Shown one piece after another: positions 34,324-41,856 of a stretch of 45,386 bases of DNA. A program made the translations under genes and the position numbers. The stretch lies in the NCBI RefSeq assembly GCF_014892515.1, contig NZ_JADBGR010000088.1, positions 147,253 through 192,638 on the forward strand, read 5' to 3'. The notes under the pieces were generated by a model. That model was given only the letters and a program-made list of their open reading frames with translations. It had not been told where the DNA came from and searched no databases. The stretch comes from Myceligenerans pegani (GTDB lineage Bacteria > Actinomycetota > Actinomycetes > Actinomycetales > Cellulomonadaceae). Numbering within the stretch: the stretch's first letter is position 1; every line of letters starts with the position of its first letter.

Positions 34324-34988
34324 TGCGGGTCGTCATCGCCGGGGCCGGGTCCGTGGGTCGCTCCATCGCCCGGGAACTGCTCAGCCACGACCACGAGGTC
34401 ATGCTCGTGGACCGCAACCCCCTCGCCATGCGCGTCGCCCAGGTGCCCGAGGCCGACTGGCTGCTCGCCGACGCGTGCGAGCTGTCCAGCCTGCAGGACG
34501 CCGACGTCGAGACCGCGGACGTCGTGGTCGGCGCCACCGGCGACGACAAGGTGAACCTGGTGTTCTCCCTGCTGTGCAAGACGGAGTTCGGGGTGCCACG
34601 CACGGTGGCGCGCGTGAACAACCCGAAGAACGAGTGGATGTTCGACGGCTCCTGGGGCGTGGACGTGGCCGTGTCCACGCCGCGCATCATGACCGCCATG
34701 GTGGAGGAGGCGGTCGCCGTGGGCGACCTCGTGCCGATCTTCAGCTTCCGCCAGTCGGGCTCGGACATCCTCGAACTCACCCTGCCGGACGACTCGCCGC
34801 TGATCGGGACGCGCGTCGGTCAGATCGACTGGCCGGAGGACACCGCGCTGTCCACGATCGTGCGCGACGGCCGGCCCGTCGTGCCCACCGACGACGACAC
34901 GCTCGAGGGGCACGACGAGCTGCTGATCGTCACCGGCGCCGGCGTCGACCGGGCGAAGCTGCAGCGCCTGCTGACAGGACAGGCCTGA
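34323..34988 (+). CDS. ceoC: TrkA-family NAD-binding protein, CeoC
   Basis: A 221-residue paralogue of CeoB, with TrkA-N (M-R-V-V-I-A-G-A-G-S-V-G-R-S-I-A, residues 1-~125) and TrkA-C (about 140-220, ending D-E-L-L-I-V-T-G). It likely forms a heteromeric ring with CeoB on a K+ transporter. The GAGGGAGGAGG inside the end of ceoB is its ribosome-binding site, 7 nt before ATG. No TrkH/TrkG membrane subunit is present in the window; the nearest transporter is the divergent KimA-like permease. Its 3' end overlaps the convergent DUF3159 gene by 59 bp. Confidence 0.9.
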   Translation: MRVVIAGAGSVGRSIARELLSHDHEVMLVDRNPLAMRVAQVPEADWLLADACELSSLQDADVETADVVVGATGDDKVNLVFSLLCKTEFGVPRTVARVNNPKNEWMFDGSWGVDVAVSTPRIMTAMVEEAVAVGDLVPIFSFRQSGSDILELTLPDDSPLIGTRVGQIDWPEDTALSTIVRDGRPVVPTDDDTLEGHDELLIVTGAGVDRAKLQRLLTGQA

Positions 34989-35793
34989 TCACGACCCAGC
35001 ACCCGAACAGCACCAGCGCGAACAGCGGCAGGCCCAGCACCAGGTGGAACGTGCCGAGCCAGGCGACGGTCCCGGCGAAGTAGAGCGGGGTCTTCACGGC
35101 GAGGCGGACGGCGAACATGCCCACCCAGAGCCAGGTGGCGATCGTGTAGGCGCGCATCTTGGCCGGGTCGCCGCGCCAGGCCGTGAGGGCGGCGAGGGGG
35201 TTGGGCTCGTCGTCGTCCGCCGCGGCGGCCGCACCGCCGTGCGCGGAGTGGGCCGTGCTGCGCCGGTCGAGCCCGCTGTCCGACGACGCCTCCTGGGCCT
35301 GCGCGTTGCGGCGCACCTGGTCCGGCGTGAGCCCGGCGACCAGCGCCTCGACGAACAGCCCGATCAGGGGCCAGCGGACGAGGATCGAGGCGAGCATGAC
35401 CACCAGGTAGGCCGCATTGGTCCACAACGCCCAGACGAACACGTTCTCGGCGTCGCCGGTGCGCCACGCCCAGACCGCGCCGATCACCACGCCGACCAGC
35501 CCGCCGAGCGCCGTCGCCAGCGAGGTGCGCTGCACCAGCCGCGCGACGGTCGCACCGACCGCGACGGCGACCGACGCGACCAGCGGGATCATCAGGTCCT
35601 GCAGGATCACGAAGAGCACGACGAACACCACGCCGGGCGCGACGGACTCGACCATGCCGCGCACGCCGCCCACCGCCGCCAGCGGCGAGAAATCGTCCCC
35701 CGTCACCGCGGCGAGGCCGCGGCCGGGCGGCGCAGGCCAATCGTGCGACTGATCGTGCTCAGCGGCGGACGGGGGATCGGTGCGGTGGGTCAT
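34930..35793 (-). CDS. DUF3159 family membrane protein
   Basis: A 287-residue integral membrane protein of the actinobacterial DUF3159 family (Rv2693c-like position), function unknown. About six membrane helices are visible, among them V-V-F-V-V-L-F-V-I-L-Q-D-L-M-I-P, L-A-T-A-L-G-G-L-V-G-V-V-I-G and W-L-G-T-F-H-L-V-L-G-L-P-L-F-A-L-V-L-F. The loop W-R-T-G-D-A-E-N-V-F-V-W-A-L-W-T-N is typical. The ATG at 35793 has CAGAAT six bases upstream. The C-terminal tail overlaps the end of ceoC on the other strand. Confidence 0.85.
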   Translation of the reverse strand: MTHRTDPPSAAEHDQSHDWPAPPGRGLAAVTGDDFSPLAAVGGVRGMVESVAPGVVFVVLFVILQDLMIPLVASVAVAVGATVARLVQRTSLATALGGLVGVVIGAVWAWRTGDAENVFVWALWTNAAYLVVMLASILVRWPLIGLFVEALVAGLTPDQVRRNAQAQEASSDSGLDRRSTAHSAHGGAAAAADDDEPNPLAALTAWRGDPAKMRAYTIATWLWVGMFAVRLAVKTPLYFAGTVAWLGTFHLVLGLPLFALVLFGCWVVIRPVLSAGAAASPGRRRRR

Positions 35794-35799
35794 GCGGAC

Positions 35800-35805
35800 A
35801 TTCTG
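35800..35805 (-). promoter_or_regulatory. -10 box (CAGAAT) for leaderless DUF3159 mRNA
   Basis: CAGAAT, GTCCGC, then ATG at 35793 on the minus strand. The six-base spacer is identical to that of the small membrane protein at 29961. Confidence 0.4.
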
Positions 35806-35912
35806 CCGTGTCCGGCGCGATCGGGGGACACCGGCGGACGCTGCGTGCGCGACGCGACCTCGATAACATGGTGCGGCCTGTCCGAGCCCGCGCAGGGAGT
35901 GCCCACGAGCCC

Positions 35913-36281
35913 TCAGTCGCCCGGACGGGGGCGGAGCTCGTAGCGGGGATTGAAGATGGTGCGGCGGCCGTGGACCTCGCACACCATGCCCTCCACCCGG
36001 AGGCGGCGGCCGGGCTCGATGCCGGCGATCGCGCGGCGGCCGAGCCAGACCAGGTCGAGGACGCCCGAGCCGTCGTACAGCTCGGCCTCGACGGTCGGCA
36101 CGCCCTCACGCGGCCGCAGCACCACGGAACTCAGGATGCCCGACGCCGTGCCGCGCCGACGCGGCTCCAGCCGGTCGACGGGGGTGCAGCCGGTGCTCCG
36201 TGCCGCCGCGGCCCGCTCCCGGACCGCCTCGCGCTCGTCGTTCGAGGCCAGGACCCCGGCCAGCGCCGATCGCAGACCCAT
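35913..36281 (-). CDS. OB-fold nucleic-acid-binding protein
   Basis: A 122-residue protein. Residues about 45-115 form an OB-fold (A-S-G-I-L-S-S-V-V-L, V-E-A-E-L-Y-D-G-S-G-V-L-D-L-V-W-L-G-R, G-R-R-L-R-V-E-G-M-V). This resembles anticodon-binding or RecG-type OB domains and the Rv2694c family. The N-terminus is a helical region. The ATG at 36281 follows the DUF3710 stop by 10 bp, so the two form an operon. It probably binds single-stranded nucleic acid; the exact role is unknown. Confidence 0.8.
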   Translation of the reverse strand: MGLRSALAGVLASNDEREAVRERAAAARSTGCTPVDRLEPRRRGTASGILSSVVLRPREGVPTVEAELYDGSGVLDLVWLGRRAIAGIEPGRRLRVEGMVCEVHGRRTIFNPRYELRPRPGD

Positions 36282-36291
36282 GGTGCCTCGC

Positions 36292-37020
36292 TCAGCCGAT
36301 CTGGGTGATCTCGGGGCCGCGGCGCAGCGGGTTGAAGTCCGTGGCCTGGGGCCGGCTGGTCGCGGGGGTGGCCGCCGCGCCGCCCGCCGAGGCGTCGGCC
36401 TCCACCGCGGCGGCGCTCTTCTGCCGCGGCAGCGTCAGCGTGAGCAGGTCGCGCGGCGGGCGCGGGTTCTCGTCGCGCACGACGACGACGTTCGCGAACA
36501 CCGACTCCAGCGGTCGCGCGGCCTCCTTGTCGAGGGCCGCCTTGCCGGCGAGCACGCCGCGCACGAACCAGCGCGGGCCGTCGACGCCGATGAACCGCGC
36601 CGGCCGGGTCCGGGGCGAGCCGTCCGGCGCCTTGGCGGGCATGTGCACCAGCAGTTCCCGGCCGAACACGCCCGGCACGTCGTCGACCGAGCCGCCCTGG
36701 CGCGCCACCGAGTCGGCGATCTCCGCACGGATCTCGTCCCAGATCCCCGAGGACTTCGGCGCGGCAAAGGCCTGCAGCTGCAGGCTGGAGCCGCCGAGCG
36801 CGGCGGTGACGCCGGTGACCCTCTGCGTCTTCTTCTCGATCTCCATGCGCAGTTCGAGGCCGGGCAGCACCGGGAGCCAGATCGCCCCCAGATCGACCCG
36901 CGGTCCGGGCTTGTCCACCTGGGAACGGTCGAACGGGCCCTGCGCCGGAGCCGGCTGCTGCGGAACCTGCGGCTCGGGTTCGGGCGTCGCCGCCTTCGCT
37001 CCACGTCGGAACAGACCCAC
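36292..37020 (-). CDS. DUF3710 family protein
   Basis: A 242-residue soluble protein of the actinobacterial DUF3710 family (Rv2696c-like position), unknown function. A disordered Pro/Gln-rich start (M-G-L-F-R-R-G-A-K) leads to the conserved core R-V-D-L-G-A-I-W-L-P-V, L-Q-A-F-A-A-P-K-S-S-G-I-W, and R-P-A-R-F-I-G-V-D-G-P-R-W-F-V-R-G. The end F-N-P-L-R-R-G-P-E-I-T-Q-I-G is typical. It has a GTG start with AGGAGA upstream. TAAAGT about 55 bp upstream could be its -10. It heads the pair with the OB-fold gene. Confidence 0.85.
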   Translation of the reverse strand: MGLFRRGAKAATPEPEPQVPQQPAPAQGPFDRSQVDKPGPRVDLGAIWLPVLPGLELRMEIEKKTQRVTGVTAALGGSSLQLQAFAAPKSSGIWDEIRAEIADSVARQGGSVDDVPGVFGRELLVHMPAKAPDGSPRTRPARFIGVDGPRWFVRGVLAGKAALDKEAARPLESVFANVVVVRDENPRPPRDLLTLTLPRQKSAAAVEADASAGGAAATPATSRPQATDFNPLRRGPEITQIG

Positions 37021-37100
37021 TTGGCCACCATCTCCTCTCGGACGGGCGCGGGCTTCGCGCCCAACGCTCTACTTTAGTCCCGCTCACCGGGCACCAGACA

Positions 37101-37258
37101 CCGCTGTGTTCTCCCGGGCCGCTGTGTTGTCCGAGCCGCCGGGCTCCGCTGTGTCTTCCCGGGCCGCTGTGTTGTCCGAGCCGCCGGGCTCCGCCGCTGC
37201 GGGCGCTCCTGCGTCGCGTCCTCGCGTCGTCGCCACGCTTCCGGCGGCCGGGGAGTGG
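37101..37258 (+). repeat. Dispersed intergenic repeat, copy C, with 45-bp tandem duplication
   Basis: The 5' part holds two 45-bp units (37102-37146 and 37147-37191), nearly identical except for TTCTCCC against CTTCCC. Each contains CCGAGCCGCCGGGCTC, the start of copies A and B. The 3' part ends CCGGCGGCCGGGG like the other copies. It fills most of the 306-bp gap between dut and DUF3710. The rest of the gap shows only the DUF3710 leader. Confidence 0.7.
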
Positions 37259-37326
37259 TCGCGTCCGGCCATGACCCGCGGGCCGCCGCCGGGCGACGCG
37301 CCGCGACCGGCCCGCTGTGCCCGGCG

Positions 37327-37812
37327 TCAGGAGCGCGCCGCCGCCCAGCCGCCGCTGGAGCCGAAGCCGCCCGCTCCCCGCGCGCTGCCGGGCAGGGTCT
37401 CGGCGGGCAGGAACCGGGCCCGCTCCACCTTCTGGATCACGAGCTGCGCCACGCGGTCCCCGCGCGCGAGCTTCACGGGCTCGTGCAGGTCGGTGTTGAG
37501 CAGGGTCACCTTGATCTCGCCGCGGTAGCCGGCGTCGACCGTGCCGGGGGCGTTGACGAGCGTCACGCCGTGCCGGGCCGCGAGGCCCGAGCGCGGGTGC
37601 ACGAACGCGGCGTAGCCGTCGGGCAGCGCGACGGCGACCCCGGTCGGGACCATCGCCCGCCCGCCGGGCGGCAGCTCGACGTCCTGCGTGGTCACGAGGT
37701 CGGCGCCGGCGTCGCCCGGGTGGGCGTAGGCGGGAACGGGGACATCGGGGTCGAGCAGCTGGATGAGCACGTCCACGGTGCTGCCGGGGTCGGTGGTGTC
37801 GTCGTGAGGCAC
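37327..37812 (-). CDS. dut: Deoxyuridine 5'-triphosphate nucleotidohydrolase (dUTPase)
   Basis: A 161-residue trimeric-type dUTPase, converting dUTP to dUMP and diphosphate. This keeps uracil out of DNA and supplies dTMP synthesis. All five motifs are visible: A-G-A-D-L, P-R-S-G-L-A, G-T-V-D-A-G-Y-R-G-E, R-G-D-R-V-A-Q-L and the C-terminal G-A-G-G-F-G-S-S-G. The GTG at 37812 gives normal family length and has TACCCT six bases upstream; an ATG at 37842 would intrude into the divergent DUF3093 start. Dut and DUF3093 are divergent neighbours in many actinobacteria. Confidence 0.92.
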   Translation of the reverse strand: MPHDDTTDPGSTVDVLIQLLDPDVPVPAYAHPGDAGADLVTTQDVELPPGGRAMVPTGVAVALPDGYAAFVHPRSGLAARHGVTLVNAPGTVDAGYRGEIKVTLLNTDLHEPVKLARGDRVAQLVIQKVERARFLPAETLPGSARGAGGFGSSGGWAAARS

Positions 37813-37818
37813 GCTGCG

Positions 37819-37824
37819 AGGGTA
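37819..37824 (-). promoter_or_regulatory. -10 box (TACCCT) for leaderless dut mRNA
   Basis: TACCCT, CGCAGC, then GTG at 37812 on the minus strand. It lies only 17 bp from the DUF3093 start, so the two divergent promoters overlap. Confidence 0.5.
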
Positions 37825-37840
37825 CGGGATGATGTCCTCC

Positions 37841-38299
37841 ATGACCTCCCGCGCCACCCCCGAGTTCCACGAGCGCCTGCTGCCCGGACCGGGCGGCTGG
37901 CTCGGAGCCGCCGGGCTGGGTGTCATCGCGGGGATCGTGCCGTGGCCGTTCAACCCGCCGCTGGGGATCGCGACGGGGATCCTGATCTGTGCGATCGGGA
38001 TGATCGCGCTGGCGACGACGTCGCCCGTGGTGCAGGTGAGCGCCGGCGTGCTGCAGGCCGGGCGCGCGAGCGTCCCGCTGTCCCAGCTCGGGGAGGCGGC
38101 CCCGCTGGACGCGACGGCCATGCGCTGGGAGCTCGGCCCCGGCCTGGACGCGCGTGCCTACGTGTGCCTGCGCGCGTGGGCGCGCACGGGAGTCCGCATC
38201 GCCCTCGCCGACCCCCGGGACCCGACCCCCTACTGGCTCGTCTCGACCCGCGACCCCCACGCCCTGGTAGCGGCCCTCTCCAAGAAGGCTGCGTCGTGA
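37841..38299 (+). CDS. DUF3093 family membrane protein
   Basis: A 152-residue protein of the DUF3093 family (Rv2698-like position), function unknown. It starts F-H-E-R-L-L-P-G-P-G-G-W, then two membrane helices (about 20-35 and 42-60). A cytoplasmic beta-rich domain follows (V-V-Q-V-S-A-G-V-L-Q-A-G-R, R-A-Y-V-C-L-R-A-W), closing with the family's Y-W-L-V-S-T-R-D-P. The ATG at 37841 is chosen, though two ATGs at 37829 and 37832 are in frame. No Shine-Dalgarno is clear. Confidence 0.85.
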   Translation: MTSRATPEFHERLLPGPGGWLGAAGLGVIAGIVPWPFNPPLGIATGILICAIGMIALATTSPVVQVSAGVLQAGRASVPLSQLGEAAPLDATAMRWELGPGLDARAYVCLRAWARTGVRIALADPRDPTPYWLVSTRDPHALVAALSKKAAS

Positions 38300-38376
38300 C
38301 TCCACGACAAAGGCTGTCACTCTCGTGACAGCCCGGTGTCGAATGCTCGCGAGGGTTGCTCGCGTCGCGCGCTGGG

Positions 38377-38679
38377 TCAGGCAGCGGCGCACTCCGTGCA
38401 GATCGGCTGGCCACCGTTCTCGGCAGCGAGCTGGCTGCGGTGGTGCACGAGGAAGCAGCTCGAGCAGGTGAACTCGTCGGCCTGGCGCGGCAGCACGCGG
38501 ACGGCGAGCTCCTCACCGGAAAGATCCGCGCCCGGGAGCTCGAATCCTTCCGCCGCCTCGGTCTCGTCCTCGTCCACGACACCGGACGACTTGTCCTGGC
38601 GGCGAGCCTGCAGCTCCTGGATCGAGTCCTGCTCGACGTCCTCGTCGGTCTTGCGAGGTGCGTCGTAATCAGTTGCCAT
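38377..38679 (-). CDS. DUF4193 family zinc-ribbon protein
   Basis: A 100-residue actinobacterial DUF4193 protein (Rv2699c-like; reported as essential in mycobacterial screens, from memory). The acidic N-terminal 60 residues include M-A-T-D-Y-D-A-P-R-K-T-D-E-D. The C-terminal domain carries C-S-S-C and C-T-E-C pairs 20-odd residues apart, a likely zinc site. CGGAG lies 10 bp before the ATG. Its molecular role is unknown; the zinc ribbon and acidic tail would suit a nucleic-acid or RNA polymerase partner, which is inference. Confidence 0.88.
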   Translation of the reverse strand: MATDYDAPRKTDEDVEQDSIQELQARRQDKSSGVVDEDETEAAEGFELPGADLSGEELAVRVLPRQADEFTCSSCFLVHHRSQLAAENGGQPICTECAAA

Positions 38680-39031
38680 CTGTGTCTCCGTGGGTCTTCC
38701 GTGGATGGGGTTGAGCTGATAATGCGTGGCGGCCGGGTTTTGTTCCCGGGCGGGCGAACGGATTCTGCACCATTTTTTCGCGCGGCGCGACAGGTATCGG
38801 TGTTAACCGCGTCACGTCCGGGTTGACCTGGACGGACACGGTGCCTGACCTGGCCCGTGAGCGATGGAATCCCGTCATGGTGAAGAGGATTCGGCGACCC
38901 GCGTCCCACAACGTGACACGGTTCGGCCGCGACGCCGGGCCCGCACGACGCGATCACACGTCGCGTTCCGCCGCCACGCGTCGCCTCCGACCGCCGCCCG
39001 GTGACCGGAGGGCCGGCCCCTCGGACTCGCC
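38680..39031. other. 352-bp gene-free interval between DUF4193 and suhB
   Basis: No convincing gene on either strand. It must hold the DUF4193 promoter and leader on the minus strand; CAGAAT, CATTAT and a small CCGGG/CCCGG hairpin are visible, but no clear -35/-10 pair. In M. tuberculosis this interval carries a gene (Rv2700), which appears to be absent here. Confidence 0.5.
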
Positions 39032-39892
39032 TCAGCCCTCGTCCGCGTTGGCCGCCTCGAGAATCTTCGCCAGCGGCGCGACGAAGTCCGCACCACCCGC
39101 CACCAGCATGTCGCCGGTGGCGACGCGCCCCCGCAGCCCCGTCAGCACGGCGCCCGCCTCGGTCGCCACGAGCGCGCCCGCCGCCATGTCCCACGGGTTC
39201 AGGCCGCGCTCGTAGTAGAGGTCGAGCGACCCCTGCGCGAGCAGGCACAGGTCGATGGCCGCCGAGCCCAGCCGCCGGATGTCGCGCACCTGGGGCAGCA
39301 CATGGGCCAGCACGGCCGCCTGCGCCGCCCGGCGATCGGCGTCGTACCCGAAGCCCGTGCCGACGAGGCACTCCCCCAGCGACGCGGGCCGCGAGACGCC
39401 GATCGGCTCCCCGTCGCGGGTGGCGCCCTCGCCGAGGCCCGCCGACCAGGTGGTGTTCTCCGGGACGGAGTGCACGGCGCCGGCGAGGATGGTCCACTCG
39501 GCGGGGTCCGGCGGCCCGGTGACGACGGCGACCGACACCGCCCACCCCGCCACCCCGTACATGTAGTTGACCGTGCCGTCGATCGGGTCGACGACCCAGG
39601 TGAGCCCGCTCGTGCCGGCCACGTCGTCGCCCTCCTCGCCCAGGACGGCGTCGTCGGGACGTTCCTCGGCGAGGATTCCGCGCAGCAGGTCCTCGGAGGC
39701 ACGGTCCATCTCGGTGACCGGGTCCGTGCCGGTCGACTTCGTGGCGGCGACCTCGACCGTCGCGGGGCGGCCGTCGCGCACGAGCGCTCCGGCGGTGGTG
39801 GCGAGGCGTTCGGCGAGCGCGCGAAGCCCCGCGATATCGATGTCAGCGTCGGGGGGAACGGGGGGAAGAAAGTTTTCGCTCACGATCGCCAT
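39032..39892 (-). CDS. suhB: Inositol monophosphatase family protein (SuhB-like)
   Basis: A 286-residue Mg2+-dependent phosphatase of the inositol monophosphatase superfamily. Metal ligands are visible: E86/E87 in G-E-E-G-D-D, D102 and D105 in W-V-V-D-P-I-D-G-T-V-N-Y, and the late W-D-M-A-A-G motif. In actinobacteria such enzymes make free myo-inositol for phosphatidylinositol and mycothiol; broader phosphatase activity is possible. The ATG at 39892 is used; a GTG three codons later with AGGATGG upstream is an alternative. The position next to DUF4193 matches M. tuberculosis suhB (Rv2701c). Confidence 0.88.
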   Translation of the reverse strand: MAIVSENFLPPVPPDADIDIAGLRALAERLATTAGALVRDGRPATVEVAATKSTGTDPVTEMDRASEDLLRGILAEERPDDAVLGEEGDDVAGTSGLTWVVDPIDGTVNYMYGVAGWAVSVAVVTGPPDPAEWTILAGAVHSVPENTTWSAGLGEGATRDGEPIGVSRPASLGECLVGTGFGYDADRRAAQAAVLAHVLPQVRDIRRLGSAAIDLCLLAQGSLDLYYERGLNPWDMAAGALVATEAGAVLTGLRGRVATGDMLVAGGADFVAPLAKILEAANADEG

Positions 39893-40143
39893 CCTGCCGG
39901 AATTGCCGTGCCCGTGATTTTCGACGTTCGCCCGGCACGACCCGACGAACCGTGGTATGACATCGCGAACCTGGTCGATCGTCCAGTGAATGACCAGCAG
40001 ATGGGACGGCCGGTCTCCCCGCCTGGGCCCGGCGGCCGGGACGGCACGCCGTCAGTACGGGCTTCCCGGCGCGCCTGTTGGTCGTATCGCGCGGATGATG
40101 GCAGTCTCGCAGGTGCACGTGAGCCCATGCGGAGGTAAAGAGG

Positions 40144-41646
40144 ATGGACGAGCTCGAGCTCGTACGGCTGCACGAGGACGGTGACCGCCTGGTGGTCGCC
40201 GGCCCCGACGGCGCCGAGCACATGCTGCCCATCACGGACGCCCTGCGTGCCGCCGTACGCGGAGACCGCCCCCGGATGGAGTCGATCCGTGCCGACGAGG
40301 AGCTGGCCATGCGCCCCCGGGACATCCAGGCGCGGCTGCGCGCGGGCGCCACGGCCGACGATCTCGCCGCCGAGTCCGGGATGCCGGCCGAACAGATCCG
40401 CCGCTTCGAGTACCCGGTGATCTCCGAGCGGGAGCACGCCGTCGGCCGGGTCCGGGCCAAGGCCGTCATGTCCGAGGACGGCGGCACGGCCACCATCGGC
40501 GACCTCGCCGACAAGCGCCTGCGGGAGCGCCACAGCGACCCTGCCACCATCCGGTGGACGGCGACCCGCGACGGGGTCGCGCCGTGGGTCGTCACGCTCA
40601 CGTTCACGGTCGACGCCGGGGAGCGGGTTGCGCGCTGGTCCTTCGACCCGCGCGGCGGCGCGGTGATCGCGCTCGACGACGAGGCCCGCTGGCTCGCCCT
40701 GCCCGAGGACGACGGCGGCCCCGTCTCCCGCACCGTCACCGCGCTGCCGCCCACGCGCGGGTACGGTCGCGCGGCCGTCGTCGACGACGAGACGGACCTG
40801 CTGCTCGACGGCCTGTCCGAGCGCCGGGGCCAGCGCCCGCAGCGCAGCGCCGATCCGGCGGACATCGACGCCGGCGAGCTCGACCTGGACGACCTGTCGC
40901 CCCGGCGCCGCCGCCCCGGCCCCACGACGCCGGGGTACGGTACGCCGCGGCCCGGTCACACGCCGGGCCGGCCGGCGCCTGCGGAATCCGCCGGAGCCGG
41001 GTCCCCGGGAGCCGGGTCCGCGGGATCCGGGCCCGGCGCACAGGGACCCGACTCGTTCCGACCCGCCACGTCCCGGACGGGCGCATCCGGGACGGCGGAG
41101 CACTCGCCGGACGGGCCCGGGGACTCCGGCACGTCCGACGACGAGCCCGCGCCCGCCGCCGTCGTCGACCTCGGGGCGCGGCGCGGGAAGCACAGCACCG
41201 AGAACCCGTCCGGCGAGTCCGCCGAGTCCTCACACGGCGGGACGCAGCAGCTCGAGTGGGACGGACCGAGCCAGTGGGAGATCCCCGGCCCCGAGCGGGA
41301 CGACGAGCGGCGGCCGCGCACGGCGGCGCTGCGGACCGGCGGCCCGCTCACGGGCGCCGTGCCCAAGGCGCTGCGGCCCGCCACCACCCGGAAGTCACGG
41401 TCCGACGGCGGCACGGGCGCGGCGGGCGACTCCGCGGACAGGCATCCGGGCGATCACTCGGCGGCTCGTCCGCCGACAGCCGGCCACCCCGCGGCGGGCG
41501 ACACCGGCGGGCCCGACGCGGGGCGATCCGAGGACCGCACGGGACCGGACAAGTCGAAGTCCTCGCGCCGCCGTTCGTCCCGCCGGGGCCGTGCTCAGGT
41601 CCCGAGCTGGGACGAGATCGTCTTCGGCTCGCGCCCGGAGGGCTGA
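40144..41646 (+). CDS. sepH: Cell-division protein SepH
   Basis: A 500-residue SepH (DUF3071) protein, an FtsZ-binding factor that promotes Z-ring assembly in actinobacteria. The conserved N-terminal domain spans about 1-200: M-D-E-L-E-L-V-R-L-H-E-D-G, R-P-R-D-I-Q-A-R-L-R-A-G-A-T, then an HTH-like A-D-D-L-A-A-E-S-G-M-P-A-E-Q-I-R-R-F-E. A long Pro/Gly/Ser-rich disordered region follows (about 235-480). The conserved terminal motif is Q-V-P-S-W-D-E-I-V-F-G. GGAGGTAAAGAGG lies right before the ATG. It is followed by a strong terminator hairpin. Confidence 0.92.
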   Translation: MDELELVRLHEDGDRLVVAGPDGAEHMLPITDALRAAVRGDRPRMESIRADEELAMRPRDIQARLRAGATADDLAAESGMPAEQIRRFEYPVISEREHAVGRVRAKAVMSEDGGTATIGDLADKRLRERHSDPATIRWTATRDGVAPWVVTLTFTVDAGERVARWSFDPRGGAVIALDDEARWLALPEDDGGPVSRTVTALPPTRGYGRAAVVDDETDLLLDGLSERRGQRPQRSADPADIDAGELDLDDLSPRRRRPGPTTPGYGTPRPGHTPGRPAPAESAGAGSPGAGSAGSGPGAQGPDSFRPATSRTGASGTAEHSPDGPGDSGTSDDEPAPAAVVDLGARRGKHSTENPSGESAESSHGGTQQLEWDGPSQWEIPGPERDDERRPRTAALRTGGPLTGAVPKALRPATTRKSRSDGGTGAAGDSADRHPGDHSAARPPTAGHPAAGDTGGPDAGRSEDRTGPDKSKSSRRRSSRRGRAQVPSWDEIVFGSRPEG

Positions 41647-41663
41647 CGCGCCGCGGTCGGCCG

Positions 41664-41707
41664 GATGTCGGGTGATCGGTCCCCCGGGCGACCGATCACC
41701 CGACATC
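41664..41707 (+). terminator. 18-bp perfect stem after sepH
   Basis: GATGTCGGGTGATCGGTC (41664-41681) and its exact complement (41690-41707) enclose an 8-base loop. CCGATCACCCGAC is repeated once more at 41711-41723, offering an alternative pairing partner. No U-tract. It very probably ends the sepH transcript. Confidence 0.7.
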
Positions 41708-41844
41708 GCGCCGATCACCCGACCCCGCGGCTGACGACGCGGCGTCGGCCGGCTGTCGCCATCGGCTGCGGGTGCCTTCATCTGCCTTCCGGCAGCAATC
41801 CACAGGTCGTCGCCACGAACTGGCCCTCATGTCCCGGTCGGTGG

Positions 41845-41850
41845 GACAAT
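41845..41850 (+). promoter_or_regulatory. -10 box (GACAAT) for leaderless DUF5998 mRNA
   Basis: GACAAT, CACCCG, then the GTG at 41857, with no Shine-Dalgarno. It would drive the DUF5998, phosphodiesterase and thymidine kinase operon. Confidence 0.45.
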
Positions 41851-41856
41851 CACCCG

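Noticed and set aside
37842-38121. N-terminal extension of dUTPase to 264 residues
   Set aside because: The extra region is antisense to DUF3093, is low-complexity, and the GTG at 37812 gives normal length with a promoter directly upstream.
36131-38392. 753-codon open frame on the minus strand spanning DUF3710 and dut
   Set aside because: Runs through two real genes in another frame and through intergenic repeat C; low-complexity product.
38823-39215. 130-codon plus-strand frame in the gap before suhB
   Set aside because: Its second half is antisense to suhB and the product is Ser/Pro/Arg-rich with no Rv2700-like (LytR_C) features.
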